DNA from: a virus
Length of the DNA: 27,364 bases
Virus record (IMG/VR): IMGVR_UViG_3300042988_000744
Span: 1 to 27,364 of that record
Reading direction: 5' to 3' (one strand)
The position numbers were made by a program, and so were the translations under genes. Shown here one piece after another: positions 1 through 6,301 of the stretch (its first letter is position 1; the number at the start of each line of letters is the position of its first letter). The notes beneath the pieces were generated by a model. That model worked only from the letters and a program-made list of their open reading frames with translations. It did not search any database and had not been told where the DNA came from.

Positions 1-234
1 CTCGGCGGCGGCGGAGGCGGAGGCGGCGGTTTCTACTACACCTACAAAGGTACCACCGCTGTTTACGCAGCCGGAGGTGGCGGCGGCGGCGGAGGCTTCT
101 CTTACGGCGCCTTCATGGTCTCACCTGGGTCGTCTTACGCGGTCACTGTCGGTAAGGGCGGTTCCGGTGGATTTGGGTCTGGTTTCGGCAACGGCGGACG
201 CGGTGGTGACGGCCTCGTCATCGTGGAGTACTGA
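1..234 (+). CDS. Glycine-rich tail/adhesin protein, C-terminal part (truncated by window edge)
   Basis: The reading frame is open from base 1 and ends at TGA 232-234, so only about 77 C-terminal residues are present. They contain runs of seven or eight glycines separated by aromatic and small residues, then a short ending of hydrophobic and acidic residues (LVIVEY). This matches the polyglycine-sheet domains of phage tail adhesins and tail-tip proteins, which act outside the virion in receptor contact. The closing residues resemble the end of the second glycine-rich protein at 1841-2752 (VRIIWPGD), so the two are probably paralogues. The next gene starts inside the stop codon (TGATG), suggesting translational coupling. 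The family call is good; the exact tail position is inferred. Confidence 0.8.
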   Translation, partial: LGGGGGGGGGFYYTYKGTTAVYAAGGGGGGGGFSYGAFMVSPGSSYAVTVGKGGSGGFGSGFGNGGRGGDGLVIVEY

Positions 235-470
235 TGCACTACGCCCGACACAGCGCCGACGGGCTCGTCTTGGAGGTCATTCAAGACAGGCTCAACACAG
301 GGCTTGAGCACCTGATGCACAAGACCCTCGCAGAACAGTTCATTCCGTGCGCACCTGACGTCCAACCCGGCTACCAGAAGGTCGGGGACACGTGGGTGCC
401 GCCCAAGGCCCACGAACCCGGGCCACCTCCACGCCCCCTGCCAACTTCAATTCCCACGACGGAGATCTAA
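234..470 (+). CDS. Small hypothetical protein in the adhesin cluster
   Basis: This 78-aa protein starts at an ATG overlapping the TGA of the glycine-rich gene. Its first 45 residues are predicted helical (VLEVIQDRLNTGLEHLMHKTLAEQF); the rest is a proline-rich tail with PGPPPRPLP near residues 62-70. No known domain was recognised. Its place between a glycine-rich adhesin and other fibre genes suggests a small tail accessory or assembly factor, but this is inference from position only. Antisense reading frames exist here, but the start overlap, strand and uninterrupted spacing favour this one. Confidence 0.65.
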   Translation: MHYARHSADGLVLEVIQDRLNTGLEHLMHKTLAEQFIPCAPDVQPGYQKVGDTWVPPKAHEPGPPPRPLPTSIPTTEI

Positions 471-473
471 AAA

Positions 474-890
474 ATGGCGTATCCAAAAATTGCTGTCAGT
501 TGTGTTGCCTCTGTGTACGTCCGACACATGGTCTTCGAGAAGAAGGGTGACATCGAGGAAGGTCACGCTCATTGCTTCGACCACCAAACCCTGCTGGCCA
601 AAGGCTCCATCAAGGTCAAGGCCAACGGCAAAGAGAACGTGTTCACGGCCCCTCATTGCATCTTCATCAAGGCAGGGCTCGAGCACGAACTCGTGGCCAT
701 GGAAGACGACACCGTCACCTATTGCATCCACGCCCTGCGTGACGGCGACGAGGTCGGCGACATCATCGCGCCTGAGATGCTTCCGCTCGGAGCCAGTGAA
801 GACCAAGCGTTCCGTGTGGCCCAACCTCTGATCTACATCGGAGACGGTGACGCACCCACACCCCACCTTAACGCCGCAGTGGAGGCCTGA
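474..890 (+). CDS. Cupin-fold protein within the tail-fibre cluster
   Basis: The 138-aa product has a single cupin (RmlC-like beta-barrel) domain. Cupin motif 1 is seen as G30-H31-A-H33 with H37 nearby, followed by a glycine turn at G44; motif 2 is the proline/glycine/histidine segment around residues 60-71, ending in H71. These histidines could bind a metal, although the usual motif-1 glutamate is not at its normal place. A good ribosome site (GGAG, 461-464) lies 9 bases before the ATG. Cupins include metal enzymes, sugar epimerases and purely structural barrels. Here the gene sits among adhesin and fibre-accessory genes, so it may be a virion decoration, a sugar-binding element or an assembly helper; no enzymatic activity can be assigned. 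Confidence 0.75.
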   Translation: MAYPKIAVSCVASVYVRHMVFEKKGDIEEGHAHCFDHQTLLAKGSIKVKANGKENVFTAPHCIFIKAGLEHELVAMEDDTVTYCIHALRDGDEVGDIIAPEMLPLGASEDQAFRVAQPLIYIGDGDAPTPHLNAAVEA

Positions 891-892
891 AT

Positions 893-1333
893 ATGAAAGC
901 CTGGATCGAGAACGACACCGTGCGTGACATCGTAGCGGTGGATCCCAACGACGTATTCCACCCAGATGTCGCCGCCCTCTATGTCACTGATGTGCCTGAG
1001 GGTTGCGTGGTTGGTGCCACTCTGGTTGACGGAGTGTGGACGAACCCGCCTCCGCCACCTGTGGAGATCGCGCCGCCCCCAGCACCAGAGCCTGTGCGCA
1101 CCGTCCTGTCCAAACTGGACTACATGAACCGGTTCACCGACGAGGAGCTTGCTGGCATCTACCAAGCGGCCAAAGTCAGCGTCGCCGTCGAAGTCTGGTT
1201 GGAAAAGTTCAAGCTGGCCACAGACATCGATACCACTGACCCACGGACGGTGGCTGGCTGTGAGGCTCTGGAAGCGGCAGGCTTGCTCGCACCAGGTCGC
1301 GCCGCCCAGATCCTCTCCGGCACGCCCGTCTAA
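893..1333 (+). CDS. Phage tail-fibre accessory/assembly-like protein
   Basis: This 146-aa protein has two parts joined by a proline-rich linker (PPPPPVEIAPPPAPEPV, about residues 52-68). The N-terminal half is a small beta-rich unit (MKAWIENDTVRDIV, then DGVWTNP); the C-terminal half is helical, starting with LSKLDYMNRFTDEEL. The layout is common in small proteins encoded directly after phage fibre or glycine-rich adhesin genes, often regarded as fibre chaperones. GGAGG at 881-885 gives a strong ribosome site 7 bases before the ATG. The gene pairs with the upstream glycine-rich gene as the gene at 2762 pairs with the second one. The chaperone role is inferred. Confidence 0.7.
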   Translation: MKAWIENDTVRDIVAVDPNDVFHPDVAALYVTDVPEGCVVGATLVDGVWTNPPPPPVEIAPPPAPEPVRTVLSKLDYMNRFTDEELAGIYQAAKVSVAVEVWLEKFKLATDIDTTDPRTVAGCEALEAAGLLAPGRAAQILSGTPV

Positions 1334-1343
1334 GGAGTAGCCC

Positions 1344-1844
1344 ATGACCAAGGCACGGGATATTGCGGATCAAATCGTACCGGACAGCGCCAAGCCGATC
1401 AGCACAGCAACTCAGGCGGCGCTGAACGCGAAGCAGGCCACTTTGGTCAGCGGAGACAACATCAAGACGGTCAACGGCGGCAGTCTGTTGGGCGGCGGTG
1501 ATCTACAGGTCGGCTACCTCAACATCCCGCAAAACAGCCAAAGCGCGGCCTACACGCTGGTGTTGTCCGACTCTGGCAAGCACATCCTGCACCCAAGCGC
1601 AGACACCACAGCCCGGACATTCACCATCCCTGCAAACAGCAGTGTGGCCTACCCAGTCGGCACGGCCATCACGTTTGTGAATCAGGCGTCGGCTGGTGTG
1701 GTAACCATTGCCATCACCACAGACACCATGCGCCTTGCTGGCACTGGCACGACGGGCAGTCGAACACTCGCAGCCAACGGCGTGGCGACAGCCATCAAGT
1801 TGACCAACACCGAGTGGATCATCAGTGGGACGGGCCTGACATGA
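1344..1844 (+). CDS. Short phage tail-fibre-like structural protein
   Basis: The 166-aa product begins with a helical segment (MTKARDIADQIVPDS), then has the phrase TLVSGDNIKTVNGGSLLGGGDL at about residues 34-55, which recurs in many phage tail-fibre and tail-tip proteins before an adhesin domain. The rest (to ISGTGLT) is a beta-rich, Thr/Ser/Ala-rich module typical of fibre tips. AAGGAG (1332-1337) lies 6 bases before the ATG. The stop overlaps the start of the second glycine-rich gene (ATGA), so the two are probably translated together and may form parts of one fibre. It could equally be an independent tail-tip component. Confidence 0.75.
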   Translation: MTKARDIADQIVPDSAKPISTATQAALNAKQATLVSGDNIKTVNGGSLLGGGDLQVGYLNIPQNSQSAAYTLVLSDSGKHILHPSADTTARTFTIPANSSVAYPVGTAITFVNQASAGVVTIAITTDTMRLAGTGTTGSRTLAANGVATAIKLTNTEWIISGTGLT

Positions 1845-2752
1845 GCGCAAATCAGCAGATATTGGCTGGATCCTCTGGCATCGCGCCTCCCGGCCAGCAG
1901 GAGTACACCACACCCGGGACCTACACATGGGTGTGCCCTGCCGGCGTGACCAGTGTCAGTGTGGTTGCTGTGGGCGGCGGCGGTGGTGGCAGTCGAGGTG
2001 GAGACGGCAACTACGCCGGAGGCGGCGGCGGTGGCGGAGAGCTGCGTTACATCAACAACGTATCAGTGACACCCGGCTCGTCCTACAACGTTGTTGTCGG
2101 TTCCGGTGGTCTCGGAGCGACTGCGGCCTACACCGTAGGGGCGAGCGGAGGTGATAGCTCGTTCTCCACAAACCTGACAGCAAGGGGTGGTTCCGGCGGC
2201 CTTTTCGGCGGTGCTGCCGGTTCTGGTGGCACGGGGGGCACTGGATTCCCCGGAGGCGGCGGCGGTGACGGTGCAAATGGTTACAACGGCGGTGGCGGCG
2301 GCGGCGCCGGTGGGTACGCCGGAGCGGGAGGCACGGGGGGCCGTTACGGCACCATGGGCGGTGACTCCGGAGCAGGCGGCGGCGGTGGCGGCGGGGCTGC
2401 TGGCCTGTCTACCACAAGTGCGGAGGCCAACGGCGGAGGTGGCGGCGGCGGTGTGGGGCTATTGGGGCAAGGTGCGAGCGGCACTGCAGGTGGTTCTACC
2501 TACGGCTTTGGCGGTGGTGGTGGATCTTCTGGCGGCAACGGCGTATCAGCGCCAATCGGCCCACCCGGGTACATCACAAACATAGACGGCGGTAATGGTG
2601 GCGCACGTGGTGGCGGCGGTGGTGGCGCGACTCTAGGCTTCTCTGGCTATATCTCTGGGGCCAAAGGTGGCAATGGTGGCGGCGGAGCAGTCCGAATCAT
2701 CTGGCCGGGCGACCAGCGCCAATTCCCATCAACCCGCACAGCCAACGAATAA
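1841..2752 (+). CDS. Glycine-rich tail adhesin/receptor-binding-like protein
   Basis: The protein is 303 aa when started at the ATG overlapping the previous TGA; an earlier in-frame start at 1814 would extend back into the upstream gene and is less likely. After about 20 residues comes EYTTPGTYTWVCPAGVTSV and a VVAVGGGGGG segment, the signature of the glycine-rich domain found in many phage tail proteins. Most of the remaining 250 residues are runs of 4-7 glycines with short beta-like spacers, closing with GGGGAVRIIWPGD. Polyglycine-sheet adhesins of this type contact receptors at the tail tip. The coding DNA is a near-continuous GGC/GGT repeat, which favours slippage and recombination with the paralogue ending at 234. 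Confidence 0.85.
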   Translation: MSANQQILAGSSGIAPPGQQEYTTPGTYTWVCPAGVTSVSVVAVGGGGGGSRGGDGNYAGGGGGGGELRYINNVSVTPGSSYNVVVGSGGLGATAAYTVGASGGDSSFSTNLTARGGSGGLFGGAAGSGGTGGTGFPGGGGGDGANGYNGGGGGGAGGYAGAGGTGGRYGTMGGDSGAGGGGGGGAAGLSTTSAEANGGGGGGGVGLLGQGASGTAGGSTYGFGGGGGSSGGNGVSAPIGPPGYITNIDGGNGGARGGGGGGATLGFSGYISGAKGGNGGGGAVRIIWPGDQRQFPSTRTANE

Positions 2753-2761
2753 GGACAGACC

Positions 2762-3331
2762 ATGTACTCACACGTTCAACTCAACGAGCAGGGCGGGTTC
2801 CTGCGCTTCATTCCAGCCGGTGAAAACATCGAATGGGATGCCAACAATTACTGCTCAGCGTTCGCGCTGGAGCGGGACGGCAAGGCTGACCAGTTTCGCG
2901 TCAAGCCGTTCTACACCTCCGCACAGCCTGCGTTCGACTCCATCACGCAAGCTGTGAAGGAGGTTGACCCAGCACCTGTTGATGGGCTGTGGACGCAGCA
3001 GTGGGAAGTCATCGACCTCGATGCTGAGGCCATCGCAGCGAATCAAGCAACCAAAGCAGCTGCCGACCTCGCCGCAGCCAAGGCCGCCCGTCAGGGGCTG
3101 GTGGATGCGATCACCGTGACCACGGCGAGTGGGAAGGTGTTTGACGGCAACGAGGTCGCACAACGCCGGATGACGTCCGCTATCACTGGGATGGACGACG
3201 GGGAGGAGTTGCCATGGGTACTGCACGACAGCACTGTTGCAGTTGTCACGCGGGCTGAGTTGCGCGAAGCCTTGAGGTTGGCTGGGGCCGACATGGCCTC
3301 GATCTGGGTTGCACCGTACCAACCAGCATGA
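2762..3331 (+). CDS. Tail-fibre accessory protein with DUF4376-like C-terminus
   Basis: The 189-aa product has an N-terminal segment of about 90 residues, an Ala-rich helix (AIAANQATKAAADLAAAKAAR, about 92-112) and a C-terminal domain of about 75 residues, ITVTTASGKVFDGNE followed by RRMTSAI and a WVLHDSTVAVVTRAEL segment. That last part matches the pattern of DUF4376 proteins encoded beside phage fibre genes. AAGGA lies 6 bases before the ATG. It follows the glycine-rich adhesin directly, so it may assist its folding or trimerisation, or attach it to the tail; this is inference. The stop overlaps the next gene start (ATGA). Confidence 0.75.
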   Translation: MYSHVQLNEQGGFLRFIPAGENIEWDANNYCSAFALERDGKADQFRVKPFYTSAQPAFDSITQAVKEVDPAPVDGLWTQQWEVIDLDAEAIAANQATKAAADLAAAKAARQGLVDAITVTTASGKVFDGNEVAQRRMTSAITGMDDGEELPWVLHDSTVAVVTRAELREALRLAGADMASIWVAPYQPA

Positions 3332-3642
3332 CCTACCTCGCAGTCGCTCTCACTTGGCTGCTCATCTGCCGCCTCAACACGGAGGCGCGGAGGCGCACGC
3401 TCAACGTCCTGATCGGGCTCGACCAACTTGCTTGGGTGGTCCTGACCTTGGGCAACGGCTCACCCGACGAAACAATCAGCGCCGCCCTCTACCGCATGGA
3501 GCGTCAAGGTAAGTGGGCGGGCCGCACTTTCCGGCCCCTCGTCGACCTCATCTTCCTCCCCTTCGAACGCGACCACTGCCGCAACGCCTACAACAGCGAA
3601 TTTCGAAAACTACAGCTCCCACCCGAGTACCGGGGGGATTGA
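3328..3642 (+). CDS. Small phage membrane protein at the start of the lysis section
   Basis: The 104-aa product starts with a hydrophobic helix (MTYLAVALTWLLICRL, residues 1-16) that may be a membrane anchor, followed by a basic stretch (TEARRRTLN) and a second weakly hydrophobic segment (VLIGLDQLAWVVLTLG). The C-terminal half is hydrophilic, containing PFERDHCRNAY. Similar proteins of about 100 residues, with the DQL and HC...E features, are common near lysis genes in proteobacterial phages; their function is not known to me. The ATG overlaps the previous stop and has no clear ribosome site, so expression probably depends on coupling. The stop lies within the first copy of the promoter-like element. 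Confidence 0.7.
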   Translation: MTYLAVALTWLLICRLNTEARRRTLNVLIGLDQLAWVVLTLGNGSPDETISAALYRMERQGKWAGRTFRPLVDLIFLPFERDHCRNAYNSEFRKLQLPPEYRGD

Positions 3643-3671
3643 CTTTCGCGTCAATCGCTTCCAGTCTGGTC
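3632..3671 (+). promoter_or_regulatory. Promoter-like element, copy 1
   Basis: TTGACT at 3639-3644 and CAGTCT at 3662-3667 are separated by 17 bases. The core matches the copy at 5820-5858 at TTGACTTTC and at TTCCAGTCTGGT, while the bases between mostly differ. The spacing fits a sigma-70-type promoter with a good -35 and a poor -10 that keeps only the A2 and T6 positions. This copy also holds a 7-bp inverted repeat, GATTGAC (3637-3643) and GTCAATC (3650-3656), overlapping the -35. Conservation of the ends but not the middle supports a functional site; promoter activity is inferred. Confidence 0.55.
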
Positions 3672-3686
3672 CTCGTGACAAATTGA

Positions 3687-3708
3687 TAAAAGCGCGGGAG
3701 CACTTTTA
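3687..3708 (+). promoter_or_regulatory. Leader stem-loop before the gene at 3726
   Basis: AAAAGCGC (3688-3695), loop GGGA, and GCACTTTT (3700-3707) form a stem with one C-A mismatch, extendable by T3687-A3708 and followed by ATAAG. It lies just downstream of promoter-like copy 1. It could be a weak intrinsic terminator of the upstream operon or an RNA structure controlling the next gene, since the GGGAG ribosome-site-like sequence is in its loop and arm. Confidence 0.4.
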
Positions 3709-3725
3709 ATAAGTTGGGAAATCCT

Positions 3726-4169
3726 GTGTTAGACCAAACCATTCGCGGTGCCAGCCGAGCACTGTGGGACAGTGACCTTGTAGCCACGAGAGTGTCATTG
3801 GCCATCGGCGAGTTTCTCTGGTTTCTCATGCTGGCTTGGCCGGGAGACACCTTCGGTCGACCAACTTACGCGGTGATGGCTCATGTGATGCCTGAAGAGG
3901 CGTGGGCACTGGTGCTGCTGGTGAGTGCAACGATTCAGCTGACGATTGTCGTCACGGAGACGTACCACTCATACGGAGCCCGAGTGTTTGCAGCGTGGAA
4001 CGCCCTGTTGTGGATCTTCCTTGTTGTGTCGATGTTGATGTCTGTGTACCCGCCGCCTGCCGCCATTGGAGGAGAAGTCGCCTTGGCTTGTGCAGCGTTG
4101 TGGATCTGGGTCCGGCCTGCTTTTTTGATGAGGGTTTACAGCCGTGCATTCAGAGCAACGAAACAGTGA
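3726..4169 (+). CDS. Four-helix membrane protein of the lysis section
   Basis: No ATG is available near the start. The GTG at 3726 has GGGAA five bases upstream and is preferred; a TTG at 3714 would add four residues. The roughly 147-aa product has four hydrophobic segments: LAIGEFLWFLMLAW, WALVLLVSATIQLTIVV, WNALLWIFLVVSMLMSVY and EVALACAALWIWV, so it is an integral inner-membrane protein with short loops. It lies between two other small membrane proteins upstream of the endolysin. A holin or holin-regulating role is possible but not shown by any recognised motif. It is the first gene after promoter-like copy 1. Its last 26 bases overlap the next gene. Confidence 0.65.
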   Translation: MLDQTIRGASRALWDSDLVATRVSLAIGEFLWFLMLAWPGDTFGRPTYAVMAHVMPEEAWALVLLVSATIQLTIVVTETYHSYGARVFAAWNALLWIFLVVSMLMSVYPPPAAIGGEVALACAALWIWVRPAFLMRVYSRAFRATKQ

Positions 4170-4527
4170 TTTTCAGGACAGCCAGCTACCTAAGCGGCGT
4201 GCGTCCGACTTTTCACCTGGCGCTGGTGGCGTAGATCCATCCAACGCTCAGCTGATGGCTCACATCGTCGAGATCAAGACCATCCTGACCAACCACATCC
4301 GCGACGTGAACACCGCGTTTCCCGTCGACGACATTGGCCGCCCCGATTACAACGGCCACCGCTTGTCTCACAAAGCATCCAATGAGGTGACCAAGACCAT
4401 TGAAGGCTACAAGGTCGAGCTGACCAAACGCGCCCTGATGTGGGCAGCAGGTGGTCTGGCCTTCCTGTTCTTCTCTGGTGCCGGTAACGCTCTTCGACAA
4501 TGGCTCGCCACTCTGTCGACTCCCTGA
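4144..4527 (+). CDS. Small C-terminally anchored membrane protein, holin-cassette type
   Basis: The protein is 127 aa from a GTG start at 4144, with GAGGG about 9 bases upstream. Residues 1-95 are hydrophilic and include FPVDDIGRPDYNGHRLSHK, a pattern seen in small membrane proteins near phage lysis genes. A single hydrophobic helix (MWAAGGLAFLFFSGAG, about 99-114) is preceded by basic residues (VELTKRAL), consistent with a tail-anchored membrane protein. It may be a holin, an antiholin or a membrane partner of the endolysin; the sequence does not decide. It overlaps the previous gene by 26 bases and the next by 28, a tight cassette arrangement. Confidence 0.7.
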   Translation: MHSEQRNSDFQDSQLPKRRASDFSPGAGGVDPSNAQLMAHIVEIKTILTNHIRDVNTAFPVDDIGRPDYNGHRLSHKASNEVTKTIEGYKVELTKRALMWAAGGLAFLFFSGAGNALRQWLATLSTP

Positions 4528-4691
4528 GGGAGCACTCGGAGCGGGGCAGGGATCTTCCACGCTGGAAGCTGCGGAAGGAAGCCCTGCTTGAGACGCTGGA
4601 GGAAAAGCGTCGCCCGAACCCGATCCCATCGCGTCACGACGACCTGCCTGACGCCGACGATTCCAGCCTCCGTAGGAACCTGTTGCTATGA
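4500..4691 (+). CDS. Small charged hypothetical protein before the endolysin
   Basis: This 63-aa protein begins inside the end of the previous gene and ends with a TGA overlapping the endolysin ATG (ATGA), so it bridges two genes. The sequence is very hydrophilic, rich in Arg, Glu and Asp (WKLRKEALLETLEEKRRPNP), with a short leucine-containing ending. There is no signal peptide or membrane helix, so it is not an obvious spanin. No family is recognised. The ATGA coupling and lack of any other gene in 4528-4687 support it as real; translation of this short frame still needs proof. Confidence 0.55.
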   Translation: MARHSVDSLREHSERGRDLPRWKLRKEALLETLEEKRRPNPIPSRHDDLPDADDSSLRRNLLL

Positions 4692-5257
4692 GCCCACAAC
4701 AACTGCAGCTGGTGATGGGCATCAAACCCAACCTCGCCGCCCGGTGGGCCCCCTTCATCGAAAGGGCTCTTGAGCTCAGCGAGTGCAACACCAAGCAGCG
4801 CAAGGCCGCTTGGCTGGCTCAGATCGGGCACGAGTCCGGGTGCTTGCGCTACACCCGAGAGATCTGGGGCCCAACCCCACAACAACTCCGGTACGAGCCC
4901 GGCACCACGCTGGCGGCCCGCCTCGGCAACACCCAACCCGGCGACGGCGCCCGGTACATGGGGCGCGGCCTCATCCAGATCACCGGCCTCGCCAACTATC
5001 AGATGTGCACGCAGCAGATGCGAAAACTGGTGGAGGGCCTTGAGGTGCCTGACTTCGTTCAGGAGCCGGAGCTACTGGAGCGCCCGAGCTGGGCCTCCCT
5101 GACCGCTGCCGTGTTCTGGAAAAAGAACAAGCTGAACCGGTTCGCCGACAGTGGCAACTTTGTCGAGCTGACCAAACGAATCAACGGTGGCCTGAACGGC
5201 CTGGCACACCGTCAACACCTATACGTGGCCGCCTTGGGAGTGCTTGAAAATGAATGA
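4688..5257 (+). CDS. GH19-family endolysin (lysozyme/chitinase-like)
   Basis: The 189-aa product is a single-domain glycoside hydrolase 19 protein, the chitinase-like fold used by many phages of Gram-negative hosts to cut peptidoglycan at the end of infection. The catalytic-glutamate segment AWLAQIGHESG lies at about residues 41-51 (E49). The family hallmark MGRGLIQITGLANY is at about 91-104, and PTPQQLRYEP precedes it. Length is normal for the compact phage form. There is no signal peptide or N-terminal anchor, so release to the periplasm should need a holin; the holin-like gene follows directly and overlaps by 8 bases. The exact sugar bond cut is not deducible. Confidence 0.92.
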   Translation: MSPQQLQLVMGIKPNLAARWAPFIERALELSECNTKQRKAAWLAQIGHESGCLRYTREIWGPTPQQLRYEPGTTLAARLGNTQPGDGARYMGRGLIQITGLANYQMCTQQMRKLVEGLEVPDFVQEPELLERPSWASLTAAVFWKKNKLNRFADSGNFVELTKRINGGLNGLAHRQHLYVAALGVLENE

Positions 5258-5819
5258 TTTGGTGACCTCCGTCCTTGGGGCGGTCTTTTCTGGTGGGGCC
5301 ACAGGCCTTCTCGGTGTCCTGATCCAACGCTGGTTCGACTTCAAGCACAAGCAGCAGGAGATCGAGGTGGTGAAGCTGCAACTCGAAAACGCCAAGGAGT
5401 TGGCGCAGATCGAGGCAGGGCGCAGCACCCGTGTGGCGGAGATGGACATGGAGGCCCGATTCGTGGAGGCCGACGCCGCCGTGATGCAGGCCAGCTTCAA
5501 GCACGACCAAGCCAGCTACCTGCTTCCAGAGGCACAGCAGCGCAAGGGCTTCGTGGGCGGCTTGATCGTCTTCATGATGGCCAGCGTGGACTTCCTGCGC
5601 GGCATCCTGCGCCCGGGCATGACCGCCTACCTGTGTGGGCTGGTCACGGTGATGTTCTTCTGGGTGCGCAACCTCGCCGCCAGCTACGGCATGTCGCTCT
5701 CGGCTGACCAAGCGTTCCAGCTGATGCTGCAGATCATCCTGACCATCCTGTACGTTTTCTCCACGTGCACAACGTGGTGGTTTGGTGCCCGGCCGCCCAA
5801 AACGAAAGAGTCGTCGTAG
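5250..5819 (+). CDS. Putative holin-like membrane protein with coiled coil
   Basis: The ATG at 5250 (GGGAG 9 bases upstream) is chosen over a TTG at 5244. The 189-aa protein has an N-terminal hydrophobic helix (about 9-26), a highly charged heptad-like coiled coil (about 33-75) and three hydrophobic segments near residues 101-116, 123-141 and 159-177, ending in TTWWFGARPPKTK. The three C-terminal helices with a DFLRGILRP segment and WWFG.RP ending resemble the 3-TM holin family known from gene-transfer agents and phages. The position right after the endolysin supports this. Its coiled coil is longer than in minimal holins and may serve oligomerisation. A non-holin membrane role cannot be excluded. 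Confidence 0.65.
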   Translation: MNDLVTSVLGAVFSGGATGLLGVLIQRWFDFKHKQQEIEVVKLQLENAKELAQIEAGRSTRVAEMDMEARFVEADAAVMQASFKHDQASYLLPEAQQRKGFVGGLIVFMMASVDFLRGILRPGMTAYLCGLVTVMFFWVRNLAASYGMSLSADQAFQLMLQIILTILYVFSTCTTWWFGARPPKTKESS

Positions 5820-5858
5820 GGGGATTGACTTTCTCGAGATCGGATTCCAGTCTGGTTC
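5820..5858 (+). promoter_or_regulatory. Promoter-like element, copy 2
   Basis: TTGACT (5825-5830), a 17-base spacer and CAGTCT (5848-5853) repeat the arrangement at 3632-3671, including the conserved TTGACTTTC and TTCCAGTCTGGT. It occupies most of the 60-base gap between the holin-like gene and the gene at 5880, the right place for a promoter of the second tail operon. The -10 is poor for sigma-70, so an activator or a modified polymerase may be needed; this is inference. Confidence 0.55.
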
Positions 5859-5869
5859 AGATCTCGAGA
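5832..5869 (+). promoter_or_regulatory. Operator-like inverted repeat TCTCGAGATC/GATCTCGAGA
   Basis: Two perfect 10-base arms (5832-5841 and 5860-5869) flank the -10-like hexamer of promoter-like copy 2. Each arm contains the 8-bp palindrome TCTCGAGA (5832-5839 and 5862-5869), and the two palindromes are exactly 30 bp apart, near three helical turns. This is the geometry of a pair of dimer-binding operators. The right arm also overlaps the ribosome site GAGAGG of the gene at 5880, so a translational role is an alternative. Confidence 0.55.
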
Positions 5870-5879
5870 GGTATCCCCG

Positions 5880-6299
5880 ATGAGCTACACGACACAGGGC
5901 GCGAGTGACGTCCTTTCCATGACCCTGCAGGGGGTCGACCCAGCTTGGCGGGCATCCGCCAACGCTTGGCTTGCCCTGCATGAATCCGACCCCGGTGAGG
6001 CTGGTACCGCCGTGACAGGTGAGACCACCTACGTCGGGTACGCCCGGGCCCAGATCACCAAGGCCACCTTCTGGACCGGCACTGGCAACAGCCGCTCCAA
6101 CGCGTCTCTCGTCCAGTGGCCCCGTTGCACCGTCGGCAACGGCGGCGCCACCAAGACCATCACGCACTTCAGCGTGGTGACCTCTGCATCAGGCGCTGGA
6201 ACCATGCTCATGAGCGGTGCCCTGCCTGAGCCCATTCTGGTTTCCAACCGTTCACGGCCTGAAGCGGACGTGGGCGATCTCGTGGCTACTTTGGACTGA
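5880..6299 (+). CDS. Phage tail-associated structural protein
   Basis: The 139-aa protein carries a pattern found in a family of about 130-140-residue phage tail proteins: AWLALHESDPGEAGT near residues 30-44, then TTYVGYARAQI, a SNASLVQWPRC segment, ITHFSVV and a closing glycine/aspartate strand (DVGDLVATLD). It is beta-rich without membrane segments. It opens the second late tail section right after promoter-like copy 2, with GAGAGG (5866-5871) 8 bases before the ATG. Proteins of this family are usually annotated as tail-fibre or minor tail components; the exact position is unknown. Confidence 0.7.
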   Translation: MSYTTQGASDVLSMTLQGVDPAWRASANAWLALHESDPGEAGTAVTGETTYVGYARAQITKATFWTGTGNSRSNASLVQWPRCTVGNGGATKTITHFSVVTSASGAGTMLMSGALPEPILVSNRSRPEADVGDLVATLD

Positions 6300-6301
6300 A
6301 C

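Noticed and set aside
1841-2752. Possible CRISPR or tandem-repeat array in the GGC-rich DNA
   Set aside because: The repetition follows codon steps of a polyglycine protein and has no regular repeat-spacer structure.
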